A stretch of 13,309 nucleotides of DNA. Origin: Phenylobacterium sp. GTDB taxonomy: Bacteria > Pseudomonadota > Alphaproteobacteria > Caulobacterales > Caulobacteraceae. The stretch lies in the NCBI GenBank assembly GCA_028698405.1, contig JAQVDF010000009.1, positions 1 to 13,309 of the forward strand, read 5' to 3'. Below are positions 5,138 to 12,362 of the stretch, piece by piece. Both the position numbers and the translations under genes were made by a program. Below the pieces are notes generated by a model. It was not told the origin of the DNA. It did not search any database and was given only the letters and a program-made list of their open reading frames with translations. Position 1 is the first letter of the stretch. Every line of letters begins with the position of its first letter.

Positions 5138-7048
5138 ATGGCTGAAGCAGCCATGTCGTCCGACGAGGCGGGCCACGCCCATCGGAAGGAGAGCTTCTGG
5201 GCTCTCACGCTCGGCTCGATCGGCGTGGTGTTCGGCGACATCGGCACCAGCCCGCTCTACGCCATGCGGGTCGCGCTGGACCGCGCGCCGGCCGGCGGCG
5301 CGGCGGGCGAGGCCGCGGTGCTCGGCGTCGTCTCGCTGATCACCTGGGCGCTGATCCTCATCGTTACGATCAAGTACGTCGTCTTCCTGCTCAGGGCCGA
5401 CAACAAGGGCGAGGGCGGCACCCTCGCGCTGATGGCGCTGGCCCAGCGGGCCATCGGCCACCGCTCGCCCTGGGTGTTCGTCATCGGGGTCATCGGGGCC
5501 GCGTTGTTCTACGGCGACGGGGTGCTGACCCCGGCCGTCTCGGTGATGAGCGCCGTGGAAGGGCTGGAGCGCGCCCCCGGCGTCGGTCACCTGCTGCATC
5601 CCTTCATCACCCCCATCGCCATCGCCATCCTGGCGGCGCTGTTCCTGGTGCAGTCGCGCGGGACGGCCAGCGTGGGGCGCTTCTTCGGGCCGGTGACGCT
5701 GGTCTGGTTCGCGACGCTGGGCGTGCTCGGCCTGCTGCACATCTCGGACGACCCGTCGATCGTGCGGGGCCTGTCGCCGCACTACGGCGCCGTCTTTCTG
5801 GCGACCCACGGGGTTCTCGGGCTGGTCATCCTCGGCGGGGTGTTCCTGGCGGTGACCGGGGCGGAGGCGCTCTACGCGGACATGGGGCACTTCGGGAAGG
5901 GGCCGCTGCGGGCCGCCTGGGCCCTGGTCGTGCTGCCCTGCCTGCTGCTCAACTACTTCGGGCAGGGGGCGTTGGTGCTGGCCCACCCCGAGGCCAGGGT
6001 GAACCCCTTCTTCGAGATGATCCCCGAGGCGGCCTTCTGGCCGGTGCTGCTGCTGGCCACCGCGGCCACCATCATCGCCTCGCAGGCGGTTATCACCGGG
6101 GCCTTCTCGGTGACCCAGCAGGCGGTGCAGCTCGGCCTGTTCCCGCGCATCGACATCCGCCGCACCAGCGAAACCCAGGCCGGCCAGATCTTCGTGCCGC
6201 AGGTCAACATCGCCCTGCTGGTCGGCGTGCTGCTGCTGATCTTCATGTTCCGCAACTCGACCAGCCTGGCCGCCGCCTACGGGATCGCGGTGACCGGGGC
6301 GATGCTGGTCGACACCGCGCTGTTCTACGTGATCATCCGTTACCTGTGGCGGCGGCCCCTGTGGCAGGCGGCCGGCGCGGCGGCGGCCTTCGGCGTCATC
6401 GACGTGATCTTCGTGGGCGCCAACCTCCTGAAGATCCCCGACGGGGCCTGGGCGCCGCTGGTCCTGGGCGCGGGGCTTCTGGTCATCATGATCACCTGGA
6501 CGCGCGGCACCCAGACCCTCGCCGAGAAGACCCGCCGCGACTCCGTGCCGATGGCCGAGCTGTCGGAGATCCTGCGCGCCCGCGGCCCGCACCGGGTGCC
6601 CGGCACGGCGGTGTTCCTGACCTCGGACCCCGAGATCGCCCCCGTCGCGCTGATGCACAACCTCAAGCACAACAAGGTGCTGCACGAGAAGAACATCATC
6701 CTGTCGGTCAACGCGATGGAGATTCCGCGCTTGCGCGACGAAGACCGGGTGCGGATCGAGCCGATCGACGACGACTTCAAGAAGGTCATCGTCTCCTACG
6801 GCTTCATGGAGAGCCCCAACATCCCCAAGGCGCTGGGCCTGTGCCGAAAGCAGGGGGTGAAGTTCGACATCATGGCCACCAGCTTCTTCCTCGGCCGGCG
6901 CTCGGTGGTGCCCTCGCCGCAGTCGGGCATGCCGCTGTGGCAGGACAAGCTGTTCATCTTCCTGATGAAGAACGCAGCCAACCCGACCGACTTCTATCGC
7001 ATCCCGCCGGGACGGGTGGTCGAGCTCGGGACTCAGGTGACGGTCTGA
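5138..7048 (+). CDS. kup: KUP family potassium uptake permease
   Basis: Kup takes up potassium, coupled to protons in characterised members, across the inner membrane. The 636-residue length is typical. Family signatures are present: GVVFGDIGTSPLYAM (29-43, with Asp34), ADNKGEGGTLAL (87-98) and FYGDGVLTPAVSVMSAVEGL (from 124, with Asp127). About twelve hydrophobic helices fill residues 20-450, including GVFLAVTGAEALYADMGHFG and the ASQAVITGAFSVTQQAVQLG stretch. A cytoplasmic domain follows from about 455, starting TRGTQTLAEKTR and including GTAVFLTSDPEIAPVALMHNLKHNKVLHEKNI, highly conserved in bacterial Kup. The end FFLGRRSV...MPLWQDKLFIFL is also standard. The ATG has GGAG (5127-5130) 7 bases upstream. 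No transport partner or potassium-sensing kinase is adjacent; the gene is probably a single transcription unit ending 18 bases from the convergent PilZ gene. Confidence 0.96.
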   Translation: MAEAAMSSDEAGHAHRKESFWALTLGSIGVVFGDIGTSPLYAMRVALDRAPAGGAAGEAAVLGVVSLITWALILIVTIKYVVFLLRADNKGEGGTLALMALAQRAIGHRSPWVFVIGVIGAALFYGDGVLTPAVSVMSAVEGLERAPGVGHLLHPFITPIAIAILAALFLVQSRGTASVGRFFGPVTLVWFATLGVLGLLHISDDPSIVRGLSPHYGAVFLATHGVLGLVILGGVFLAVTGAEALYADMGHFGKGPLRAAWALVVLPCLLLNYFGQGALVLAHPEARVNPFFEMIPEAAFWPVLLLATAATIIASQAVITGAFSVTQQAVQLGLFPRIDIRRTSETQAGQIFVPQVNIALLVGVLLLIFMFRNSTSLAAAYGIAVTGAMLVDTALFYVIIRYLWRRPLWQAAGAAAAFGVIDVIFVGANLLKIPDGAWAPLVLGAGLLVIMITWTRGTQTLAEKTRRDSVPMAELSEILRARGPHRVPGTAVFLTSDPEIAPVALMHNLKHNKVLHEKNIILSVNAMEIPRLRDEDRVRIEPIDDDFKKVIVSYGFMESPNIPKALGLCRKQGVKFDIMATSFFLGRRSVVPSPQSGMPLWQDKLFIFLMKNAANPTDFYRIPPGRVVELGTQVTV

Positions 7049-7066
7049 CGCCCGGCCGAACGACAG

Positions 7067-7414
7067 CTAGGCCGGCGCCAGCGCCAGCCAGATGTTGCGC
7101 AGCGGCAGCAGGTCGCGCGGTACGGCTTCCTTGAGGTCATGGCGCTGCAGGAACTTGACTCCGGCCAGGTCGCCGCGTCGCCAGGCCAGCTCGGCCTCGA
7201 AGGCTGCGCCCTCGAGAATGTGAATCACCGCGAAGGTCGGCGGCAGCGCCTGCGAGGACGGCAGGCGCAATTGCGCCCCGCTCTCGCTCAGGTCGCGGAT
7301 CGCGCAGTCGCAGGTGATCGCATACTGCGGTCCCCAGCAGATGCGGCCCCGCAGCAGCGTGCGCCGGCGAACGCCTGATCGGGCGTCGGCGATGGGTGCG
7401 GTCATCCCGGCCAT
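7067..7414 (-). CDS. PilZ domain protein (probable c-di-GMP binder)
   Basis: A 115-residue protein made almost wholly of one PilZ domain. Both parts of the c-di-GMP binding signature are visible: an RxxxR motif at Arg18-TLL-Arg22 and a [DN]xSxxG motif at Asp41-L-Ser43-ES-Gly46. The beta strands follow (GAQLRLP, FAVIHIL, FEAELAWRRGDLAGVKF). No signal peptide, so it is cytoplasmic. Such single-domain PilZ proteins act as c-di-GMP effectors; the target is unknown. It lies 46 bases downstream of the M16 peptidase gene on the same strand, so read-through is possible. The start is ATG at 7412-7414; a second in-frame ATG (residue 4) is equally possible. A 19-base palindrome covers the first start codon's edge and the region just upstream where a ribosome would bind; I see no Shine-Dalgarno. 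Confidence 0.9.
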   Translation of the reverse strand: MAGMTAPIADARSGVRRRTLLRGRICWGPQYAITCDCAIRDLSESGAQLRLPSSQALPPTFAVIHILEGAAFEAELAWRRGDLAGVKFLQRHDLKEAVPRDLLPLRNIWLALAPA

Positions 7415-7432
7415 GCGCCCAGTCTGGGCGCA
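7414..7432. repeat. 19-base palindrome abutting the PilZ gene start codon
   Basis: TGCGCCCAG (7414-7422), a single T, then CTGGGCGCA (7424-7432) form a perfect inverted repeat with 9-bp arms. On the minus strand it ends at the A of the PilZ gene ATG. It could be an operator bound by a dimer, or in RNA a hairpin hiding the start. A GAATC (GANTC methylation) site lies at 7451-7455 in the same gap. Confidence 0.6.
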
Positions 7433-7460
7433 AAGGGGTTTCGACGAGGTGAATCCCTAG

Positions 7461-10304
7461 TTACCGCCCCTTTCGCAGGGTCGGGGAGTCGAGATCGAGC
7501 TCGGCGGCGGGGATCACCTCCAGCTCCGGCGCGCGGGTCTTCAGGGCCTCCAGGAAGGCCTTGCCGTCGCCGACCACGATGACGCTGGCCTGGGCCGGGT
7601 CGAGCAGGCTGCGGGCGAAGTCCCGCACCTCCTCGGCCCTCACGGCCTCGACCTTGCCCGTGTAGGCGCCGAGCTCCGAGAAAGCGATGCCATAGAGCGC
7701 GTAGTTGCCGAGGATGGCGGCCAGTCCCGAGGTGGTTTCGAGCTGCCGGCCGAAGCCGCCCACCAGCACCGACTTGCGGGCCTTCAGCTCGTCCGCGCCG
7801 GGCGGGACGTCGGCCAGTCTCTTCATCTCGGCGCGGATCAGGTCCAGCACCTCGGGAGCGGACTCGTTCTTGGTCTGCGCCCTGGCGGTGAAGGCGCCGG
7901 TGGTGCGGCGCGCCGACAGGCTCGAGCCCGCGCCGTAGGAGAGGCCGCGCTTGATGCGGATCTCCTGGTTCAGGCGCGAGGAGTAGCCGGTCCCCAGGAT
8001 GCTGTTGGTGACGATGGCCGGATAGTAGGCCGGGCTGGAGCGCGGGATGGCCGGCTTGACCACGGTGACCGCCGTCTGGCCGGCGCCCGGCAGGTCGATG
8101 GCCACGGCGCGCGGCTTGGGGCTCGGCGTCACCTCCGGTTGGGCGGGTGGCGCGCCGGCCGGCTTCTTCCAGTCGCCGAACGCCTGCTCGGCGAGGGCGA
8201 AGCCCTGTTCGGGCGTGATCGCCCCGGTCAGCACCAGGATGGCGTTGTCGGGCCGGATGTAGGCTTGGTGGATCTTCTGCAGGTCCGCCGGAGACAGCTT
8301 GGCGATCGAGGCGGGCGTGCCATCCGCCACGTGGCCGAAGGGCGTGCCGGCAAACACCACCGGGGCCGCGGTGAAGGCGGCGATGGAGCCGGGCTCCTGA
8401 TAGGCCACCTGCAGAGAATCCAGCGTCAGTTGCCGCTTCCGCTCCAGCTCCTCGGCCGCGAAAGCCGGGTTCTTGGCCACGTCCGCCATGATCGCCATGG
8501 CGGCGGGCAGCTTGTCGGGCAGAGCGTTCAGGCTGACCGACAAGGATTCGACGCCGGCGCTGGAGCCCAGGCTCGCGCCGAGCGCCTCGATCTGGCTGGC
8601 GATCTCCTGGGCGCTGCGGGTGCGGGTGCCCTCGGGCAGCATATTGGCCGTCATGCTGGCCGCGCCCGCCAGCCCCTGCGGGTCGGCCCAGGCGCCGGTC
8701 TTGACGATCAGCTCGGCGCTGACCAGCGGCAGGTCCGAGGACTGGGCGACGATCACCCGGAGGCCGTTGGCCAGGACGCGCTCGACGGGCTGCGGCAGCA
8801 CCGGCTCGACCGGCGCGCCGACCGGCGGCGGGGCGACGCGTTCGCCCTCGGGGGCGAGCGTCACGATGGGGCCCGTATACTTGGCCGAGGGGACGGCGGG
8901 CGGCGCGGTCCTGGTCTCGGTCTGGCCGGCCGCGCGCTCGCTCTCGGAGCGGTAGCGGATGGTCATCCGCCTGTCGGCGGCGAGGTAGCGGCGCGCCACG
9001 CGCTGGACGTCCTCGGCGGTCACCGCGCGGATCGCGGCGAGTTCGGTGTTGGCGCGCGCGGCGTCGCCCTCGGTCATCAGCGCATAGCCCAGCGCGAAGC
9101 CGCGACCGTCGATGGTCTCGCGTTCGCGCAGCTGGCCGGCGATCAGCTCGTTCTTGGCCTCGTCCAGTTCGGCGGCCGCAGGCGGCTCGGCCTGCAGGCG
9201 GGCGATCTCGGCGAGCAGGGCGGCCTCGCCCTCGGCCACGTCGTGGCCGCTGGCCATGATGGCGCCGGCCAGGAACATGCCCGGCTCCGCCGGCAGGTCG
9301 GCGTTGGAGAAGGCCGCCGTCGCGATGCGCTTCTCGTAGACCAGGCTGTTGTAGAGGCGTGAGGACTTGCCCGCCGACAGGATGGCGTCGAGCACCTTCA
9401 GCGCCGGGGCGTCCGGGTCGGCGGCCTTGGGGCCCAGCCAGGTGAGGGCGACCGCCGGCAGCGGCACGTTGGGGCCGTAGCCGTCGAATACGCCGGCCTT
9501 CGTCCTCGGCGGCTCCTGCGCGGTCACCCGCCTGATCGGCGCGTCGGGCCGCTTGATGGGGCCGAAGTACTTGTCCACCCAGGCGTTGAACTGGGCCTCG
9601 TCGAAGTTGCCGACGACGATCAGGGCGGCGTTGTCGGGCCGGTAGTAGTCCTGGTGGAAGGCGCGCAGGTCGTCGATGGTCGCCGCGTCCAGCTCCTCGA
9701 TGGAGCCGATTCCCGGCCGCTTGTACGGGTGGGTGGTGTAGGTCGCCTGCGGCAGCATCAGGGCGAACAGCCGCCCGTAGGGGTCCGCCAGCACCCGCTG
9801 GCGCAGCTCCTCCTTGACCACGTCGCGTTCGGAGGCGAACACCGCCTCGTCGACCACCAGCGAACCCATCCGCTCGCTCTCGGCCCACAGCAGCCGCTCC
9901 AGGTGCTCGGCGGGGACCACCTCGTAGTAGTTGGTGAAGTCGTCCCAGGTGGAGGCGTTGTTGAAGCCGCCCACGTCCTCGGTCAGCCGGTCGATGGTCT
10001 CGGCCGGCATGTTGCGGGTGGCCTTGAACAGCATGTGCTCGAAGAGGTGGGCGAAGCCCGAGCGGCCCTGCGGGTCGTCCTTCGAGCCGACCTCGTACCA
10101 GACCTGCACCGTCACGTTCGGCGTCGAGCGGTCTTGCGACCAGTAGACTTTCAGCCCGTTCGACAGGGTTCGCTGCTTGTAGGCGATCGGCGGGACCTCG
10201 ACCCTCGCGGCGGGGGCGGCCGGCGGCTGCGGCGTCCGCTGGGCGGCGGCCGGGGCGGCCAGGCCCAGGGCGAGAACAAGGCAGAGGACGGCGCTGCGGA
10301 CCAT
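7461..10304 (-). CDS. M16 family zinc metallopeptidase, two-unit, periplasmic
   Basis: A 947-residue insulinase/pitrilysin-family peptidase. Residues 1-21 are a signal peptide (VLCLVLALGLAAPAAA), then a Pro/Ala linker. The first M16 unit (about 45-450) is active: the inverted zinc motif HLFEH (His86, Glu89, His90), with the third ligand Glu166 in RDVVKEELR, 77 residues after Glu89 as in mitochondrial beta-MPP. After a Pro-rich linker (about 455-505) comes a second unit beginning VERVLANGLRVIV; its HxxEH region reads GLAGAASMTANML (544-556), so it has no zinc site. This active-plus-inactive arrangement in one chain resembles bacterial two-unit M16 proteins and forms the closed peptide-degrading chamber. 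Likely role: degradation of peptides in the periplasm. I chose ATG 10302-10304; an in-frame ATG at 10344-10346 would add 14 residues before the signal peptide. The PilZ gene follows 46 bases downstream; the lipoprotein gene is divergent. Confidence 0.93.
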   Translation of the reverse strand: MVRSAVLCLVLALGLAAPAAAQRTPQPPAAPAARVEVPPIAYKQRTLSNGLKVYWSQDRSTPNVTVQVWYEVGSKDDPQGRSGFAHLFEHMLFKATRNMPAETIDRLTEDVGGFNNASTWDDFTNYYEVVPAEHLERLLWAESERMGSLVVDEAVFASERDVVKEELRQRVLADPYGRLFALMLPQATYTTHPYKRPGIGSIEELDAATIDDLRAFHQDYYRPDNAALIVVGNFDEAQFNAWVDKYFGPIKRPDAPIRRVTAQEPPRTKAGVFDGYGPNVPLPAVALTWLGPKAADPDAPALKVLDAILSAGKSSRLYNSLVYEKRIATAAFSNADLPAEPGMFLAGAIMASGHDVAEGEAALLAEIARLQAEPPAAAELDEAKNELIAGQLRERETIDGRGFALGYALMTEGDAARANTELAAIRAVTAEDVQRVARRYLAADRRMTIRYRSESERAAGQTETRTAPPAVPSAKYTGPIVTLAPEGERVAPPPVGAPVEPVLPQPVERVLANGLRVIVAQSSDLPLVSAELIVKTGAWADPQGLAGAASMTANMLPEGTRTRSAQEIASQIEALGASLGSSAGVESLSVSLNALPDKLPAAMAIMADVAKNPAFAAEELERKRQLTLDSLQVAYQEPGSIAAFTAAPVVFAGTPFGHVADGTPASIAKLSPADLQKIHQAYIRPDNAILVLTGAITPEQGFALAEQAFGDWKKPAGAPPAQPEVTPSPKPRAVAIDLPGAGQTAVTVVKPAIPRSSPAYYPAIVTNSILGTGYSSRLNQEIRIKRGLSYGAGSSLSARRTTGAFTARAQTKNESAPEVLDLIRAEMKRLADVPPGADELKARKSVLVGGFGRQLETTSGLAAILGNYALYGIAFSELGAYTGKVEAVRAEEVRDFARSLLDPAQASVIVVGDGKAFLEALKTRAPELEVIPAAELDLDSPTLRKGR

Positions 10305-10338
10305 GGATCGTACTCGAAGACGGCTCGGAAGCCCCTCC

Positions 10339-10344
10339 CTTAGC
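10339..10344 (-). promoter_or_regulatory. Candidate -10 box (GCTAAG) for the M16 peptidase gene
   Basis: On the minus strand GCTAAG lies about 35 bases before the chosen ATG, in the 139-base divergent gap. It is the same hexamer seen before rsmB and the MarC-family gene. If it is the -10, the alternative start at 10346 would be upstream of the transcript, supporting the ATG at 10304. The -35 is not clear. Confidence 0.35.
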
Positions 10345-10443
10345 ATCCCGAGGGGCCGTGGAAAGGTTACGGTGCTGTCATGGGGCGAAACCGGGTCGGG
10401 CGGGGCGCATTGTTCGAAAGGGCCGGCAAAGGAGGTCCCCGTC

Positions 10444-10701
10444 ATGCCCAGCAAGCTGGCCGCCGCAGGGCTGGCCCTTTGGCTCGGCGCCTGCGCCAAC
10501 GAAGGCGGCGGCGCCGACGCACCGCCCCCGCCCTCGCCCGCCGAACGGGCGCAGGACGCCGCCCCGCCGCCGGCCTCGCAGTCGGTGAACCCCGCGCCGG
10601 TCGCGCCCGAAGGGCCATCGATCCCGCAGACTCCGCCCACCGCGCCACCCGCGCCCGGTTCGGACGAGGCCATGCCGCCGGGGCCGGTGAACCCGCGCTG
10701 A
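10444..10701 (+). CDS. Small proline-rich lipoprotein
   Basis: An 85-residue product with a lipoprotein signal: Lys4, hydrophobic residues 5-14, then the lipobox LGAC with Cys17 as the lipidated residue. Ala follows the Cys, not Asp, so sorting to the outer membrane is expected by the E. coli rule, though that rule is not well tested in this group. The mature part of about 69 residues is rich in Pro, Ala, Gly and Glu and probably unstructured. I know no family for it. The start is firm: AAAGGAGGT (10428-10436), fully complementary to the 16S anti-Shine-Dalgarno, lies 7 bases before the ATG. It is divergent from the M16 peptidase gene and its stop is only four bases from the stop of the convergent flavodoxin-like gene. 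Confidence 0.72.
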   Translation: MPSKLAAAGLALWLGACANEGGGADAPPPPSPAERAQDAAPPPASQSVNPAPVAPEGPSIPQTPPTAPPAPGSDEAMPPGPVNPR

Positions 10702-10705
10702 GTCT

Positions 10706-11197
10706 TTAGAACACCCCCATCGCCAGGCCGGCGGCCAGCGCCTGGCCGAGTTCGGCGCAGCGGGCGAGGTCCGCCTGGGGAATGGTCTTCGGGGCCAGGA
10801 TCGCCTCGGGGGTCTGGGCCGCGGTGTTGACGATGATCGGCTCGGCGACCGGCTTCAGTCGCCAGCCGGTGGCGATGCGGGCCATCTGCCGGACCGCGTT
10901 CTCGCCGTCGCTGCCGGCGCAGATCATCAGCGCGTAGGGCCGGCCCTCGATGCGGCCGAGGACCGGGTAGTAGCAGCGGTCGAAGAACTCCTTCATCTCG
11001 CCGGAGATGGCGGCCAGGTTCTCGGGGCAGACGAACAGCAAGCCGTCGGCGGTGAGCAGGTCCTTCGGGACGGCGTCGGCGGCCCGCACCAGCCGGGTCT
11101 CGACCCCGGTCTCCTGCCTTGCGGCGTCGAACGCCGCCTCGGCCATCTGAAGGCTGCCGCCGGTGCGGGTGTGGTAGACGATCAGCAGCGTCTTCAT
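10706..11197 (-). CDS. Flavodoxin family / NAD(P)H-dependent oxidoreductase-like protein
   Basis: A 163-residue cytoplasmic protein with the flavodoxin fold. The first strand KTLLIVYHTRTGGSLQMAEAA carries the FMN phosphate-binding loop HTRTGGS (9-15). The second region DGLLFVCPENLAAISGEMKEFFDRCYYPVLGRIEG matches the part of flavodoxin-like reductases that stacks on the isoalloxazine ring, and YALMICAGSDGENAVRQM the third binding loop. Electron partners are unknown. The start ATG at 11195-11197 is chosen because the fold begins directly there; there is no Shine-Dalgarno. Only 29 bases separate it from the divergent cyclophilin start, and its 3' end is four bases from the lipoprotein gene. Confidence 0.87.
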   Translation of the reverse strand: MKTLLIVYHTRTGGSLQMAEAAFDAARQETGVETRLVRAADAVPKDLLTADGLLFVCPENLAAISGEMKEFFDRCYYPVLGRIEGRPYALMICAGSDGENAVRQMARIATGWRLKPVAEPIIVNTAAQTPEAILAPKTIPQADLARCAELGQALAAGLAMGVF

Positions 11198-11226
11198 CGG
11201 GCCCAGTTTGGTTGTAGGTTCACGCC

Positions 11227-11844
11227 ATGTCCTCCCGCCGCCGGTTCCTCGCCCTCGCCGCCGCCCTCGCCGCCTCGCCGGCCTTCGCCCAGGACCCGCC
11301 GCCACAGGCGGAGGGCGTCCGCGTCGCTCTGACCACCGATGCGGGGACGATCGTGCTCGAGCTCTACCCCGACAAGGCGCCGATCACCGTCGCCAACTTC
11401 CTGCGCTACGTCGATGCGGGGAAGTACGACGGCGCCGAGTTCTACCGCGCTTCGCGGCCGGCCGGGGCCAGGACCAGCGACTACGGCCTGTTGCAGGGTG
11501 GCATTCGGAACCCCGACGTCGCCCAGTTCCCGGCCATCGCCCACGAGCCGACCACCAAGACCGGCCTCTCGCATACCGACGGGACCATCGCGCTCGGCCG
11601 CTTCGCGCCGGGCACGGCCAAGTCCGACTTCTTCATCTGCGTGGGCGACCAGAGCTACCTGGACGCCAACCCCGAGGCGCCCGGCGACAACCTCGGCTTC
11701 GCCGCCTTCGGCCGCGTCGTCGAGGGGATGGACGTGGTCCGCGAGATTCTCGCCATGCCGCTCGATCCCAACAAGGGGACGGGGGTGATGAAGGGCGAGA
11801 TTCTCGCCCAGCCCGTGCGCATCCGGACGGCCCGGCGGCTGTGA
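11227..11844 (+). CDS. Cyclophilin-type peptidyl-prolyl isomerase, exported
   Basis: A 205-residue cyclophilin with a signal peptide, so it should assist folding outside the cytoplasm by cis-trans isomerisation of prolyl bonds. Residues 1-21 start SSRRRFLALAAALAASPAFA; SRRRFL fits the twin-arginine pattern (S/T)RRxFL, with cleavage after FA-Ala21. The cyclophilin core runs from VRVALTTDAGTIVLELYPDKAPITVANF. Arg74 in FYR matches the catalytic arginine, Gln90 in LLQGG the substrate-binding glutamine, and KSDFFI the usual SQFFI strand; NLGFAAFGRVVEGMDVV is the conserved last strand. The usual MAR is replaced by LGR. No Shine-Dalgarno is seen; TGTAGGTT seven bases before the ATG may be a -10, giving a leaderless message. 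The DUF1810 gene overlaps its stop, so the two are likely co-transcribed. Confidence 0.93.
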   Translation: MSSRRRFLALAAALAASPAFAQDPPPQAEGVRVALTTDAGTIVLELYPDKAPITVANFLRYVDAGKYDGAEFYRASRPAGARTSDYGLLQGGIRNPDVAQFPAIAHEPTTKTGLSHTDGTIALGRFAPGTAKSDFFICVGDQSYLDANPEAPGDNLGFAAFGRVVEGMDVVREILAMPLDPNKGTGVMKGEILAQPVRIRTARRL

Positions 11845-12278
11845 GCGCCGATCCCTTCAACCTCGCCCGCTTCGTCGAGGCGCAGGCGGGCGCCTACGAG
11901 ACGGCGCTGGCCGAGCTTCGCCGCGGACGCAAGGTCAGCCACTGGATGTGGTTCGTGTTCCCGCAGATCGCGGGGCTGGGCTCGAGCCCGACGGCCCGCT
12001 TCTATGCCGTCGCCTCGCTGGACGAGGCGCGCGCCTACCTCGCCCATCCGGTGCTGGGCCCGCGGCTGAAGGCCTGCGTCACGGCCGTGCTGGCCCATGC
12101 GGGCCGGCCCCCGCGGGAGATCTTCGGCGCACCCGACGACCTCAAGTTCCGCTCCAGCCTCACCCTCTTCCACGAGGCCGATCCGCAGGAGCCGCTGTTC
12201 CGTCAGGCGCTGACGGCCTTCTTCGGCGGCGAGCTCGACCCGATGACCCTGGAGCGGCTGTCGCCACGACCTGGGTAG
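11841..12278 (+). CDS. DUF1810 family protein
   Basis: A 145-residue protein with the family hallmark HWMWFVFPQIAGLG (34-47), followed by TARFYAVASLDEARAYLAHPVLGPRL and, near the C-terminus, DDLKFRSSLTLFHEAD. These match DUF1810 (COG5579; some databases carry an unsupported calpastatin label). The biochemical function is not known to me. No signal peptide or membrane segment, so it is cytoplasmic, unlike the exported cyclophilin ahead of it. The start is a GTG whose last two bases are the first two of the cyclophilin stop TGA (GTGA overlap), which suggests translational coupling. The DPFNLARFVEAQ N-terminus is the usual family start, which supports this choice. Confidence 0.92.
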   Translation: MSADPFNLARFVEAQAGAYETALAELRRGRKVSHWMWFVFPQIAGLGSSPTARFYAVASLDEARAYLAHPVLGPRLKACVTAVLAHAGRPPREIFGAPDDLKFRSSLTLFHEADPQEPLFRQALTAFFGGELDPMTLERLSPRPG

Positions 12279-12286
12279 TCCCGTTC

Positions 12287-12317
12287 GCCGGAAGGGGCGG
12301 GAGATTCATATTCCGGC
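12287..12317. promoter_or_regulatory. Inverted repeat enclosing a GATTC site, upstream of the response regulator
   Basis: GCCGGAA (12287-12293) and TTCCGGC (12311-12317) are perfect 7-bp arms 17 bases apart. The space between holds GATTC (12303-12307), a GANTC site of the kind methylated by CcrM in Caulobacterales. The repeat lies 45 to 76 bases before the response regulator ATG, where promoter or operator sites would be expected. Function is inferred only from position. Confidence 0.35.
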
Positions 12318-12362
12318 AAGGTCCTGGGCGGAGACAGGTCGCGCATCGCGAACGCGGACCCG

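Noticed and set aside
4994..6685. A long open frame on the minus strand opposite kup, rich in His, Gln, Arg, Asp and Gly
   Set aside because: It lies antisense to an unmistakable kup gene, has the composition of a third-position GC shadow and resembles no protein.
8139..9362. A 407-codon plus-strand frame opposite the M16 peptidase gene
   Set aside because: Antisense shadow of a gene with clear motifs in the other strand; low-complexity His/Gly/Arg composition.
10305..10673. Upstream extension of the M16 reading frame
   Set aside because: It would bury the signal peptide and overlap the lipoprotein gene, whose own start has a perfect Shine-Dalgarno; open only because of high GC.
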